Origin: CAYYJR01 sp964472305
GTDB taxonomy: Bacteria; Armatimonadota; Hebobacteria; CAIYQO01
Length of the DNA stretch: 64,000 nt
Assembly (NCBI GenBank): GCA_964472305.1
Contig: CAYYJR010000002.1
Location: forward strand, 124,001-188,000
Reading direction: 5' to 3'
The position numbers and the translations under genes are program-made. Below, piece by piece: positions 8,186-17,351 of this stretch (its first letter is position 1; each line of letters starts with the position of its first letter). The notes under the pieces are model-generated. The model searched no databases, was not told the origin of the DNA, and saw only the letters and a list, made by a program, of their open reading frames with translations.

Positions 8186-9781
8186 TCAATCGTTCCCTTT
8201 TGTCTCGACCCAGACCTGGTCCAGTTCCGCCAGCGGGAGTTCTTCCACGCGCTGGCCGCGAGCATGGATAGCGGCTTCCATGCGCTGAAAGCGGCGCAGG
8301 AAGCGGTCGTTCGCCTCGCGCATGACCTCTTCCGCATCGAGGTGCAAAAAACGGCAGAGGTTGACGGCGGCGAAGAGGATATCGCCGAGTTCGTGCACAA
8401 GGCGGTCGCGCGGAGCGGCTTCCACCCGTGACTGCACCTCGGGCATGGGCGCCAGCGGATCGAGCAGGATCGGCGGGCGTTCCCACGTTTCGGTGATGCC
8501 CAACTCCTGCGACAACTCCTCCAGCTCTTCGTGCAGCTTCATGAGCGGCCCACGGAAATCGAGCCAGTCGAAGCCGACGCGAGCGGCGCGTTTTTGCAGC
8601 TTTTGCGAGCGGGCGAGCGCGGGCAGCGCGCGCGGCACGTCGTCGAAGATACTCGACTCGCCCTTTTGCGCGCGTTCGCCGGCCTTGATCTGCTCCCAAC
8701 TCTGCAGCACGGCACTCGATGTTTCCGCCTCGACCTCACCGAAGACGTGCGCGTGGCGGCGGATCAGCTTCTCCGCCAGCGCCTGCGCCACATCGTCGAA
8801 GTCGAACACTCCCTCCTCGGCACCGAGTTGCGCCAGAAAGATCACGTTCAACAGCAGATCGCCCAACTCGTCGGTCAGGGCGTCGGGTTCATCGCGATCG
8901 ATGGCATCGGCCACTTCGTAGGCTTCCTCGATCGCCGTGCGGCGCAGGCTCTGCATATCCTGTTCGCGGTCCCATGGGCACCCCCGCTCGCTGCGCAGCA
9001 GCGCCATGATGGCGCGCAGGTCTTCCAGGGTATGCCGGCGTTGCGGCCACGGCAACGGCGGTACGTAGAGACTGGTGAGGTGGGTGATGGCCGCGCCGCG
9101 GTCGAGTTCCGCCAGCGGCAGCGTTGTCACCTGCTCCTCGCTTTCCGCACCTATCGCGGTGAGCACCGTCACCGCATGCTCGGCGGGGTAATGCTCCAGC
9201 AGGTATAGCTTCAAATGACTGGCGACCAGCGGGGTGTCCACCTGTAGCCAAAGCGCCGGTACGGCGGTGTTTAGTGTGGTTGTGCCGTGGAAGGCGGCAT
9301 GGTCATCCGGCATGGGTGCCTCGCCGAACAGGCGCAATCGCGGATCGCGCGCATCGGCGATGGTCAATCCGTCGCCGGGATCGAGTCGCAGACGCGTCAA
9401 CATCAGGTTGATGGCACCCAGCGCCGGCAGCACGGTGACGGTCAGTTCGTCGCGCTCGCGCTCCGCCGCCAGCAGCATCTGCACGGTGCGCTCCGCTGCC
9501 AGCGGATCTCCGGGTACCGCATACACCACTTCACCCACATGCTCGGCCAACTCCAGTACGCGCGCGACGATGGCCGCATACACCTCTTCGAAGGTTCCGT
9601 GCGCTTCATACAGGTCGTCGCAGGCGGTGAACTGGATCCCATGGCGGGGAAGGTCCGCCACGGCCGGGTGCTTGCGCGTGCGCAGTACCACATGCGCCGC
9701 GTGTTGCAGCACTTCGAGCGTTTGCACTGAGAGCAAACCGATGGAACCGGGCCCCAACCCGGCGATGAGAATGTGTGGCAT
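8186..9781 (-). CDS. mazG: Tetrapyrrole-methylase/MazG fusion (YabN-like nucleoside triphosphate pyrophosphohydrolase)
   Basis: This 531-residue protein has two parts. Residues 1-220 form a SAM-dependent tetrapyrrole-methylase fold (ILIAGLGPGSIGLL at the N-terminus, VYAVPGDPL further on). From about residue 245 come MazG domains: RGCPWDREQDMQSL, the metal-binding EEAYEVADAI and DELGDLLLNV, then a second degenerate repeat with HELGDILFAAVN. MazG hydrolyses (d)NTPs to monophosphates and clears damaged nucleotides. The same fusion order exists in Firmicutes YabN. I chose the ATG with AGGTGA five bases upstream; an in-frame GTG nine bases earlier is the alternative. Confidence 0.9.
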   Translation of the reverse strand: MPHILIAGLGPGSIGLLSVQTLEVLQHAAHVVLRTRKHPAVADLPRHGIQFTACDDLYEAHGTFEEVYAAIVARVLELAEHVGEVVYAVPGDPLAAERTVQMLLAAERERDELTVTVLPALGAINLMLTRLRLDPGDGLTIADARDPRLRLFGEAPMPDDHAAFHGTTTLNTAVPALWLQVDTPLVASHLKLYLLEHYPAEHAVTVLTAIGAESEEQVTTLPLAELDRGAAITHLTSLYVPPLPWPQRRHTLEDLRAIMALLRSERGCPWDREQDMQSLRRTAIEEAYEVADAIDRDEPDALTDELGDLLLNVIFLAQLGAEEGVFDFDDVAQALAEKLIRRHAHVFGEVEAETSSAVLQSWEQIKAGERAQKGESSIFDDVPRALPALARSQKLQKRAARVGFDWLDFRGPLMKLHEELEELSQELGITETWERPPILLDPLAPMPEVQSRVEAAPRDRLVHELGDILFAAVNLCRFLHLDAEEVMREANDRFLRRFQRMEAAIHARGQRVEELPLAELDQVWVETKGND

Positions 9782-9803
9782 GGCAATCACCTGATAAACG
9801 TTT

Positions 9804-9830
9804 CCCCCTCTCCGCGGCCCGGAGAGGGGG
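9804..9830. terminator. Perfect GC hairpin between mazG and the SurA-like gene
   Basis: CCCCCTCTCCG and CGGAGAGGGGG form a perfect 11-bp stem with a five-base loop; two further pairs (TT/AA) extend it. It lies just after the stop of the SurA-like gene on the minus strand and before mazG, so it probably ends the upstream transcript. Only a short T stretch follows on the minus strand. Similar C-rich/G-rich hairpins are common dispersed intergenic elements, so it could also be a repeat copy. Confidence 0.6.
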
Positions 9831-9862
9831 AAGATGAGGCCGCGAGCACTCTCACGCGCTCA

Positions 9863-10945
9863 TCAGTGCCCGGTGGACGGCGCGGGCGCCGGTATTTTCG
9901 GCGCGCTGGAGGTCGCGGGTTTCGGCGCACTGGATGCCGGCAGTTTCGGCGCGGGTGTCGTCGGGGTGGGCACCGAGATATTCTCCTTGAGCATCTTTTC
10001 CACGGCCTGGGCTGCCAGCGGGTAATCGTCCGGGCGTTGGAATAGAATATCGGCATTGCGCAACGCTTCCGCTTCCACTTGCGCACTGGCCAACTGGTAC
10101 TTCTTCTCGTTGTTGAACAAATACTGGCGGAGTAACGCGTCGCGGTTGGCCACTGTCGGCGCCTCTTCCAGAACGGCCTTCACAACCTGAATGATCACAC
10201 GCAGGTTCGTATCGCCGGGGAAGGAAATGGGCTTGCTGCTCTGACCGGATTTCAACGACTTTATCGCCTGGGCAATCTGCGGGATGTCGCGTCCCATGCC
10301 GGGAATGTACGTGAACGTCTTTGTCGCCGTCTCGGCATCGGTGGTCAGGGCTAACGCGGCTTTCAGCCCCGTGGGTTCTTGCAGCAGTTTATACGCCTTG
10401 TCTGCTCGATCGGGCTTTGAAAAGATGAGTTGCCGAATCTTGTAACGCGCCGGAAAACGCAAACCCTCGGGATATGGGCGCGCGATGATCGCTTGATCTT
10501 TCACGAAGGTCTTCTTGACATCCGCATCAGGAACGAGCAATTTCAGCCGGATAATCCGAAGCCGAAATTCCTGTGCCGCTTCCTCGGCGGAGGTGATGCC
10601 CATGGTTTCCAGCACCTCCATGTAGGATTTCCCGCTGAACTCGGCTTGCAGCGTATAATAGGTAATCATTTGCCGGAGCTCGTTTTCGGTGACGGTGACG
10701 CCTTTTTGCCGGGCATACTGCTCATACACCTCGCTCATCAGCAACTTCATCACCAGTTGATTGCCGACTTTGGCTTTCAGTTGTCCGACAATCTCGCCAT
10801 CGGAGAAGCTGCGATTGCCGACGCTGAACACATGCCCGACCGGACTTTTACCCAGTACATTGATGAAGGCGATCAAGAGGAATATACAGACAGCGAAGGT
10901 CGCCGTCAATGCCGGATTTCGCCAATCCGCCAGGAATGCTTTCAC
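9863..10945 (-). CDS. SurA/PrsA-like periplasmic foldase with Ala-Pro tail
   Basis: This 360-residue protein has a membrane anchor near the N-terminus (residues 10-32), a SurA_N-like helical region (FSDGEIVGQLKAKVG, later helices near 60-135), and a weak parvulin-like region about 160-275 with KIRQLIFSKP, IPGMGRDI and LKSGQSSKPI where rotamase domains have Gly-rich and 'GEvS.pv' elements. The last 40 residues are rich in Ala, Pro, Ser and Lys, probably disordered. The start is a GTG with AAAGGAG five bases upstream; a longer frame is possible but lacks an RBS. A chaperone or PPIase role in envelope protein folding is likely; enzymatic PPIase activity is doubtful. Confidence 0.7.
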   Translation of the reverse strand: MKAFLADWRNPALTATFAVCIFLLIAFINVLGKSPVGHVFSVGNRSFSDGEIVGQLKAKVGNQLVMKLLMSEVYEQYARQKGVTVTENELRQMITYYTLQAEFSGKSYMEVLETMGITSAEEAAQEFRLRIIRLKLLVPDADVKKTFVKDQAIIARPYPEGLRFPARYKIRQLIFSKPDRADKAYKLLQEPTGLKAALALTTDAETATKTFTYIPGMGRDIPQIAQAIKSLKSGQSSKPISFPGDTNLRVIIQVVKAVLEEAPTVANRDALLRQYLFNNEKKYQLASAQVEAEALRNADILFQRPDDYPLAAQAVEKMLKENISVPTPTTPAPKLPASSAPKPATSSAPKIPAPAPSTGH

Positions 10946-11224
10946 GGAAACTCCTTTCACGCGCACCTGCGCCGCGCCGATCATGTCAGGTATCGGCGAA
11001 CCTCCTAATCCTACCGGAAGGGACAAGCCGCGTCAAGAAAAAGCGGCAGATTTGGATGGGACAGCGAGCACAACAGCGCCATTGCGCGCGAGTTGGCGCG
11101 TAAAATGACCACCCGGGGGGAACGATACACTGGCGAGATCGCCCGGCGCGCACCCGACCCGTGTTCTCGATGGGAGGAAGGTGCCCGCCTGCGGGCGAAT
11201 AACAGTCACGACGGAGGGAAGGTC

Positions 11225-11587
11225 ATGGAAACGACGACAATCGGCGAGAAAATCAAACGCACCGCGGGCGAGATGGCGGAGCGGATCAACGAGGCCGCGC
11301 ACACCGCCGGCGAGCGCCTGAGCGAGATGCGGGAGATGCAGCGCATCAACACCCGTCTGCGCGCACTGCAGCGCGAAAAGGACCAGTGCCGGCTGACGAT
11401 GGCCGACTTGATGATACGCATGCTGGATCAGAATACCTTCGTGGATGCCTTGCTGCGGCCCGAATACCTGCGCATCAAGGAACTCGACCAGGAAATGGCC
11501 GCGTTGAAACAAGAACGTCTCTTGCTGACCAACCCCGACGGCGCGCCGATGACCGACCTGACCGCACCGCTGAGTGAAGAGGAGTAA
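11225..11587 (+). CDS. Small helical/coiled-coil protein of unknown function
   Basis: The 120-residue acidic protein is mostly predicted helix: residues 8-60 are rich in E, R, K and heptad-like hydrophobics, and residues 80-100 form a second coil (IKELDQEMAALKQE). There is no signal peptide or known catalytic motif. The ATG follows GGAGGGAAGG. It lies nine bases before a putative zinc protease gene, so the two are probably cotranscribed; it could be a partner or substrate. I do not recognise the family. Confidence 0.6.
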   Translation: METTTIGEKIKRTAGEMAERINEAAHTAGERLSEMREMQRINTRLRALQREKDQCRLTMADLMIRMLDQNTFVDALLRPEYLRIKELDQEMAALKQERLLLTNPDGAPMTDLTAPLSEEE

Positions 11588-11596
11588 TACCATCTC

Positions 11597-12196
11597 GTGC
11601 GCCGTCAACGTCCCAGCCTGAACCTGACCGACCAGCTCGAATCCATTTTGCACGATCTCTGCGCGCGTCTGCCGGAATTCGCGCATGTCGATTCTCGTCG
11701 CCTGTTAGTGTGCGTTGCTCGCACGCGGCGCGCCGGCGCGGGGGGCGTGTTCGCCAAAATCGTCCCCATGCGTTTCCCCGGCGGATCACCCTTTAAAACA
11801 GTGGGCGGCCACGATTACGCGCTGCCGCAGATTCCCACCCCGCACGGCGACGTGCTGTACCTGATTTACGTTTACCTGCCACGTTTTTTCGAGCAGCCGT
11901 TCGAGCGGCGCCTGCTCACGCTGGTACACGAACTGTTTCATATCGCCCCCGCCTTCGACGGCACCATTCGCCGACTGGGCAGCCGCGCCCACGGCGCCTC
12001 GCGTGACCGCTTCAATGCCAGCCTGCAACCGCTGGTCACCCGCTACCTGGCCGCCGACCCGCCCGCCGAATTGCTGACATTGCTCCGTGACGACCTGCCC
12101 ACCCTCGCCAACGGTACCACGCTGGTCGGACGCGCGCTGTCGGTGCCGAAGGCGGTGCGGTTGGGAACCGTGGGCAATCTGCTCCCAACGCTGTAA
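11597..12196 (+). CDS. Putative zincin metallopeptidase (HExxH)
   Basis: This 199-residue protein has no signal peptide. The key motif is LVHELFHIAPAFDG around residue 115: HELFH fits the HExxH zinc site, and the following helix resembles the predicted-metallopeptidase families found in bacteria and phages. A third zinc ligand cannot be assigned by eye; candidates are the His in RAHGAS or a downstream acidic residue. The start is GTG with GAGGAG about twelve bases away. It pairs with the preceding helical protein and converges on an ABC exporter gene only eight bases downstream. Confidence 0.6.
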   Translation: MRRQRPSLNLTDQLESILHDLCARLPEFAHVDSRRLLVCVARTRRAGAGGVFAKIVPMRFPGGSPFKTVGGHDYALPQIPTPHGDVLYLIYVYLPRFFEQPFERRLLTLVHELFHIAPAFDGTIRRLGSRAHGASRDRFNASLQPLVTRYLAADPPAELLTLLRDDLPTLANGTTLVGRALSVPKAVRLGTVGNLLPTL

Positions 12197-12204
12197 CCGG
12201 TTCT

Positions 12205-14064
12205 TCACACGGTGTCTGTTCCGGCTTGTTCGCTCTTTTCGGCGTCCGCGGTCTGTTCCGCCAGGTCATCCAGCCAGAACTGCTGCCGGTACATCTGCGC
12301 GTAGGCGCCATCATCGGCATAAAGGGTATCGTGGTCGCCCGCTTCGACGATACGGCCATTTTCCAGCACCAGGATGGTGTCGGCGTTGCGGATGGTGCTG
12401 AGGCGGTGGGCGATGATGAACGTCGTCCGCCCCTGCATTAACCGCACCAACGCCTGGTGGATGAGGAATTCCGATTCGGAATCCACCGAGGAGGTTGCCT
12501 CGTCCAGGATGAGGATGCGCGGATCGGCCAGCACGGCGCGGGCAATGGCCAGCCGCTGTTTCTGCCCGCCGGAGAGCTTGACGCCCCGCTCGCCGATTTG
12601 CGTGTCGTAGCCGTCGGGCAGTCGCTCGATGAATTCGTGGGCGTTCGCCGCCCGTGCCGCCGCGATGATCTGCTCGTTGTTGGCGTCATGTTTGCCAAAG
12701 CGCAGGTTCTCGCGCACCGTGCCGTTGAAAAGGAAGGTTTCCTGCAACACCAACGCGATGTGCTGCCGCAGATCGGTCTGCCGCACCGCGCGCACATCCA
12801 CGCCGTCGATGAGTACCGCTCCGTCCAGCACGTCGTAAAAGCGCGGGATGAGGTTGATAAAGCTGGTCTTGCCCGCCCCGCTCTGCCCCACCAGCGCCAC
12901 GCGCCGACCCGGCAGCACCCGTATGCTGAGGTCGTGCAGCACCTCTTCGCCGGTCGCGTAGCGAAACGTCACGTTGCGGAATTCCACTTCGCCGTGGATG
13001 TCCGCCAGCGGCGTCGGCATCTCCGGGTCGCGCACCTGCGGCACCTCGTCCAGCACCTCGAAAATGCGTTCGCCCGCCGCCAGCGAGCGCTGGATGGAGT
13101 CATAGGTGCGGATGAAGCCTTCGATCGGCCCATAAAAGTTGCCGACATACATTAAAAACGCGGTGAGCGCGCCGACGGTGAACGGATGCAGACTGCCGCT
13201 GGTGGCGCGAATCAGCCAGGCGCCGATGCCCAGCACGACCACCAATCCCAGGTTGCGCAGGAGCGCATTCAAGGGGTAATACAGCGTGGAGATTCGCGAT
13301 GCGCGCACATTCATATCCACCAGGTTGCGGCTGGAACTCTCCACCTGGGCACGCTCACTCGCTTCGCGATTGAACGCCTTGATGACGCGGATACCGGACA
13401 GGTTCTCCGCCAGCTTGGCGTTCAGTTCGCCAAAATAATCGCGAATGGTGCGATACATGGGACGCACCTTGCGCGTGTAATAATACGCGCCGATCACCAG
13501 GAACGGCACGGGGATCAATACCAACAGCGTCAGTGTTCCGTTGTAGGAACACATGAACGCGAGCGCGAAACTCATGCCGAACACCTGCTGGATGACGGTG
13601 TTGCCGGTGTTGATAATCAGACCTTCGAGCTGATTGATATCGCCGGTGATGCGTGAAAGGAGATCGCCGACGCGCTTGTTGTCATAATAGCTGAGGGAGA
13701 GTTCCTGGTAGTGATCGTAGAGTTCCATGCGCAGGTCGTGCAACAAACGCTGGCCGGCGACGCCCATCCAGTATCCGCTCAACGCGCCAATGACCTGGCC
13801 GAAAATCAGCAGGCCGATATATACGGCGACCACCGGGATGAGCAGGGCATACCGGCCCTTTGTGATCACTTCGTCGATGGTATACTGGTAAATGCGCGGC
13901 GGCAGTTGCCCGAGGAACACGCCGGCAAACGTGCTGACGAGTCCGACGATCATGATGAAACGGTGGGGGCGCGCCCACGCCAGGCAGCGCCTGAATGCTT
14001 TCCACGGATCCTTCGGCTTCTGTGGATGCGATCCGCGTCCTCCTCGTTCAATCCCAAATCCCAT
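12205..14064 (-). CDS. ABCB/MsbA-type half-transporter (ABC exporter)
   Basis: This 619-residue protein fuses an exporter membrane domain (six TM helices within residues 35-330, with conserved YYDNKRVGDLLSRITGD) to an ATPase. Walker A is GQSGAGKTS, the signature LSGGQKQR, Walker B ILILDEATS with a following D-loop SSVD, and the H-loop Ile-Ile-Ala-His. It should act as a homodimer or with a partner, exporting lipid or drug-like substrates. There is a clear paralogue at 21050-22921 with a nearly identical ATPase DNA sequence. No strong RBS precedes the ATG. Substrate cannot be told from sequence. Confidence 0.92.
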   Translation of the reverse strand: MGFGIERGGRGSHPQKPKDPWKAFRRCLAWARPHRFIMIVGLVSTFAGVFLGQLPPRIYQYTIDEVITKGRYALLIPVVAVYIGLLIFGQVIGALSGYWMGVAGQRLLHDLRMELYDHYQELSLSYYDNKRVGDLLSRITGDINQLEGLIINTGNTVIQQVFGMSFALAFMCSYNGTLTLLVLIPVPFLVIGAYYYTRKVRPMYRTIRDYFGELNAKLAENLSGIRVIKAFNREASERAQVESSSRNLVDMNVRASRISTLYYPLNALLRNLGLVVVLGIGAWLIRATSGSLHPFTVGALTAFLMYVGNFYGPIEGFIRTYDSIQRSLAAGERIFEVLDEVPQVRDPEMPTPLADIHGEVEFRNVTFRYATGEEVLHDLSIRVLPGRRVALVGQSGAGKTSFINLIPRFYDVLDGAVLIDGVDVRAVRQTDLRQHIALVLQETFLFNGTVRENLRFGKHDANNEQIIAAARAANAHEFIERLPDGYDTQIGERGVKLSGGQKQRLAIARAVLADPRILILDEATSSVDSESEFLIHQALVRLMQGRTTFIIAHRLSTIRNADTILVLENGRIVEAGDHDTLYADDGAYAQMYRQQFWLDDLAEQTADAEKSEQAGTDTV

Positions 14065-14283
14065 GGTTGCTGCTCACTTACTTGCGCGTGAACGTCATAT
14101 TGGGAGTCGTGTGATTGTACTCCCGCGCGCACGAGATGACCCCGATACCCGGCACGTTCGCCCCTGTCCCTTCAGGGTTGGGTGAGAATATTTGACATCG
14201 TTCCATAGGCAGAGCCGCTGGCGTAGCCAGTTCCCTTCATGGAGGCGCCGGCTTGCTGCCGCGGTCCATCGGTTGATCCCTCG

Positions 14284-15315
14284 TTATTGCGCCACCGTCA
14301 GCAATTCACGCCGGCCGTTTTTAGCGGAGGCGATGGCCGCTAGCGCGACAGCCAGCGACGATATGCCAGCCTCGAGACCCATTTCGAACTCGTTGCCGGC
14401 CAGCACGGTATCCACGAAGTGATCAATCTCGACCGGCCAGCCGCCGGTGGTGGAGGCGTTGTCGACAACTTCCCACTTGTAGTCGATGGCTGCTTCGTGG
14501 TCAGGACTGGAAGTGCCGGTGCACACGCGCAAACCGTCGGGATAGTTGTGGATGATGGTGCCGCGATCGCCGTAGATTTCAAAGCCGCAGAAGCCGGGAC
14601 CACTGGTCCAGCCAACCTCGATGTAGCCCAACGCGCGCTCGAATTCCAGCGCCAGCACCGCGTTGTCGTCCACCTGAATCGCCTTGCGCAGCGTGCCCAT
14701 CTGTGCGCTGACCGAGGTGATGGGGCCGATGAGCCACTGGCACAGGTCGATGGCGTGGATGCCCATGTCGAGCAACGCGCCGCCGCCGGCAATCCGCGGA
14801 TCGTAAAACCAGTCGGATTTGGCCCAACCCGGGAAGGGCCCGCCGTGGGCGAAGCGCACGCGGATCATGAACGGCTCGCCGATGGCACCTTGCGCGATAA
14901 GCTGCCGGGCTTTCTGATTACCGCGATACAGGCGGTGCGAAAAGCCAATCATCACTTGTTTGCCCGCAGCCTGCGCCGCGGCGCCGACGGCGCGCGCTTC
15001 GTCCAGCGTCAGCGTCATCGGCTTTTCCAGCAGCAGATGAGCGCCGGCTTCCAGGGCGGCGATGGCATGCTCGGCGTGAAACAGGTTCGGGCTGCACACC
15101 GAGAGGAAGTCGACCTTCTCGTTGGCGAGCAGTTCGCGGTAATCCGCGTATGTCTTTGCGAGCTTGAACTTTTCCATCACTTCCTCGCGGCGTGCGGCGA
15201 CGGGATCAGCGGCTACCACGCGCGTCACGTCCTTCCGTTTCGTGTAGCCGGGCAAGTGCAGGTGCTGGGCAATGGAGCCGCAGCCAATGGTCGCGGCCGT
15301 ATATGTTTTACTCAT
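14284..15315 (-). CDS. Gfo/Idh/MocA family oxidoreductase
   Basis: This 343-residue NAD(P)-dependent sugar or inositol-type dehydrogenase has the Rossmann motif ATIGCGSIAQHLHLPGY at the N-terminus and the family EKP motif (LLLEKPMTLT) near residue 95, whose Lys is the usual catalytic residue. The C-terminal alpha/beta domain carries DMGIHAIDLCQWL. The ATG follows AAAGGAGTATCC. It is the last gene of a minus-strand set with a TIM-barrel isomerase ten bases upstream, a pair commonly used together to oxidise and isomerise polyols or keto-sugars. Exact substrate unknown. Confidence 0.9.
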   Translation of the reverse strand: MSKTYTAATIGCGSIAQHLHLPGYTKRKDVTRVVAADPVAARREEVMEKFKLAKTYADYRELLANEKVDFLSVCSPNLFHAEHAIAALEAGAHLLLEKPMTLTLDEARAVGAAAQAAGKQVMIGFSHRLYRGNQKARQLIAQGAIGEPFMIRVRFAHGGPFPGWAKSDWFYDPRIAGGGALLDMGIHAIDLCQWLIGPITSVSAQMGTLRKAIQVDDNAVLALEFERALGYIEVGWTSGPGFCGFEIYGDRGTIIHNYPDGLRVCTGTSSPDHEAAIDYKWEVVDNASTTGGWPVEIDHFVDTVLAGNEFEMGLEAGISSLAVALAAIASAKNGRRELLTVAQ

Positions 15316-15325
15316 GGATACTCCT

Positions 15326-16126
15326 TTAGAACTGGCGCAGGAAGGTAATGGCTTTCGCCACGTCGCCGATGGGATCGTCACCCGCTTCACGCTCGATGGT
15401 GAAGGCGCCGGTGTAACCCGCGGCTTTCAGGCGCGCGATATAGTGCGGCCACGGCACGTCACCCTCGCCCAACGGCGCTTCGCGCCACTTGCCCGGATCG
15501 CAGAAGCCGTCCTTCGCGTGGGTATGCACGATGTAGGGCAGCAGCGCATCAAGTGCCTCGTCGAGGTTGAAGCCCGCCATGGTCAGGTTGGCGGGATCGA
15601 GATTGACTTTCACCGCCGTGGTATCGAGCGTCTGTAAAAAGTCACGCAACACCGGACCGCTCTCCGGGCCGGTTTCGGTGGCGAAGGCGATACCGCGGCT
15701 TTCAGCATATGTTCCGATCTCGTTCAACGCCACGCGCAGTACGTCCCATACGGCGTCCGGGATCGACGGCACGACGCCGATGTGCGTGGTGATGATCTTC
15801 GTTCCCAACGCAACCGCCAGGTCGACTTGCTCGAACATGCGTGGCACCATCACGGCGTTCTGCTCCGCGTCAATGAAGCCGTGGCCGAAATCGGCGCAGG
15901 TTGCCGACAGTTCCAGTCCCAGGTCGGTGTAAAACGCGCGGAACTCCGCGCGCTGTGCGGCCGACATGTTCTCCGGCAGCACTTCGCCGCTGGTGGTATA
16001 CACCTGAAACGAAGCAACACCCAATTCGGCAGCCTTGCGAATGCCATCGCGCAAAGGCAGTTTCAGGTTATCGGCGAAAATGCCGATCTGCAACGTGCCG
16101 CGTTGCGCGGCCACGGGAGTGCTCAT
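15326..16126 (-). CDS. Sugar phosphate isomerase/epimerase (AP-endonuclease-2 family TIM barrel)
   Basis: The 266-residue TIM-barrel protein belongs to the xylose-isomerase-like group. Metal-binding acids and His appear where expected: the strand ending ATETGPESG, NLDPANLTMAGF, HTHAKDG and the final FTIEREAG. The start follows AAAGGAGCATACC; a longer frame upstream lacks an RBS. It sits directly before the Gfo/Idh/MocA gene and probably works in the same sugar or polyol route. Isomerase versus epimerase cannot be decided from sequence. Confidence 0.87.
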   Translation of the reverse strand: MSTPVAAQRGTLQIGIFADNLKLPLRDGIRKAAELGVASFQVYTTSGEVLPENMSAAQRAEFRAFYTDLGLELSATCADFGHGFIDAEQNAVMVPRMFEQVDLAVALGTKIITTHIGVVPSIPDAVWDVLRVALNEIGTYAESRGIAFATETGPESGPVLRDFLQTLDTTAVKVNLDPANLTMAGFNLDEALDALLPYIVHTHAKDGFCDPGKWREAPLGEGDVPWPHYIARLKAAGYTGAFTIEREAGDDPIGDVAKAITFLRQF

Positions 16127-16243
16127 GGTATGCTCCTTTCGAAAATACCCGGGTCGTCCGAGCGCAGTTGCGTCCCGGGCGACGTGGACGAAATTAATTT
16201 CTTTCAAGCGTAACGAAGAGCCGAACGCCGTCCGCACCGGGTT

Positions 16244-17326
16244 TCAGACGAATGCACGGGCGGTTTCAATCATGGCATCCAGGTTCTCAAACGGTGTATC
16301 GCGCGGGATATCGTCGCCGCTGCCGAGGAGAAAGCCGCGGCACTTGCCCACCGCCGCCTCCAGCACCTGCCGGGTTTCCGCGCGCACCGCGTCGGGGGCG
16401 CCGTTGAGCAGCGTCAACGTGTTCACGCCGCCTTTCAGACTGACGCGTCCACCCACACGCCGCACAGCATCGTCCACCCGAACGCCGCCCAGCGGGTCAA
16501 GCGGTTCGATCGCGTCCACGCCGGTATCGGCCATCATCTCCAGCAGCGGCGTGGCATTGCCGCAGATATGCAGGTAAACCGGCACGCCCAGCGCGTGAAA
16601 CGCCGCCACGGCCCGCGCATAACGCGGCAGGCAGAAGGTCGCGAACTGGCGCGGGGAGATGATGCTCGCCGACGCCCACGCATCGCCGATATACAGTCCA
16701 TCCACCCCGGCGTCGACATATGCGCGACCCAACTCGATGGAGATGGCGGTGGCGCGGTCCATCGCGGCGTGCACGAAGGCCGGATCGTCGGTGAGATCGA
16801 GGAGCGCCTGCTCGCCGCCGCGCCAGGCGGCGAGGCTGTTCATGGTCTGGCTGGCCGGCGTGCCGGCGATGAACAGCGCCTCGCCCATCTCCGTGCGCAA
16901 TCGTCGTACCGCTTCGAGTTGACCGCTCGCGACATAGGCTGCCGCCGGTGTGATGGGAATGTCGTCCAGCGCCGCCTTGTGCTGCAGCAACGGCGCAGCC
17001 GGCAACGGCACCGGATCGTCGTCCTCCTGGAAGCGCGCCCATGGTTCGCCCGCGTCGTTCAGTAAATAATCATCCTCGTCGCGGCGTGCCCGGCGGGACC
17101 CGGCCGCGTCGCGCGAAGGGCCCAGCCCACATTCCATCCCATCGAAACCGAAACGCGCCTGCATGGCGCGGATGCCGTCGAATGCCAGCGCCGGGTCAAG
17201 CACGCACTCGCCCACCCGGCGGCCCAACGCGCGGGCGCCAAGGTTGCGCGTCACCACCGGAAAGATGGGAATCTGATCGGTCGGCTGGCCGCGCAGGGCA
17301 GCCAGCACGCGCGCTCGCGGAGTCAT
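16244..17326 (-). CDS. Uroporphyrinogen decarboxylase (URO-D) family protein, MtaA/CmuA-like
   Basis: The 360-residue barrel protein resembles corrinoid-dependent methyltransferases more than HemE: the LHICGN motif near residue 255 (HxCG) is the zinc-binding element of MtaA/MtbA-type enzymes, while the Arg-rich N-terminus of true HemE is not seen. RARVLAALRGQPTDQIPIFP at the start and the GDD near the C-terminus are typical of the family. RBS is GGAGGAGACGCCG. Members near sugar genes are common in some phyla but their reaction is not established; a methyl transfer role is only family inference. Confidence 0.8.
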   Translation of the reverse strand: MTPRARVLAALRGQPTDQIPIFPVVTRNLGARALGRRVGECVLDPALAFDGIRAMQARFGFDGMECGLGPSRDAAGSRRARRDEDDYLLNDAGEPWARFQEDDDPVPLPAAPLLQHKAALDDIPITPAAAYVASGQLEAVRRLRTEMGEALFIAGTPASQTMNSLAAWRGGEQALLDLTDDPAFVHAAMDRATAISIELGRAYVDAGVDGLYIGDAWASASIISPRQFATFCLPRYARAVAAFHALGVPVYLHICGNATPLLEMMADTGVDAIEPLDPLGGVRVDDAVRRVGGRVSLKGGVNTLTLLNGAPDAVRAETRQVLEAAVGKCRGFLLGSGDDIPRDTPFENLDAMIETARAFV

Positions 17327-17351
17327 CGGCGTCTCCTCCCCGCGGTAGGCC

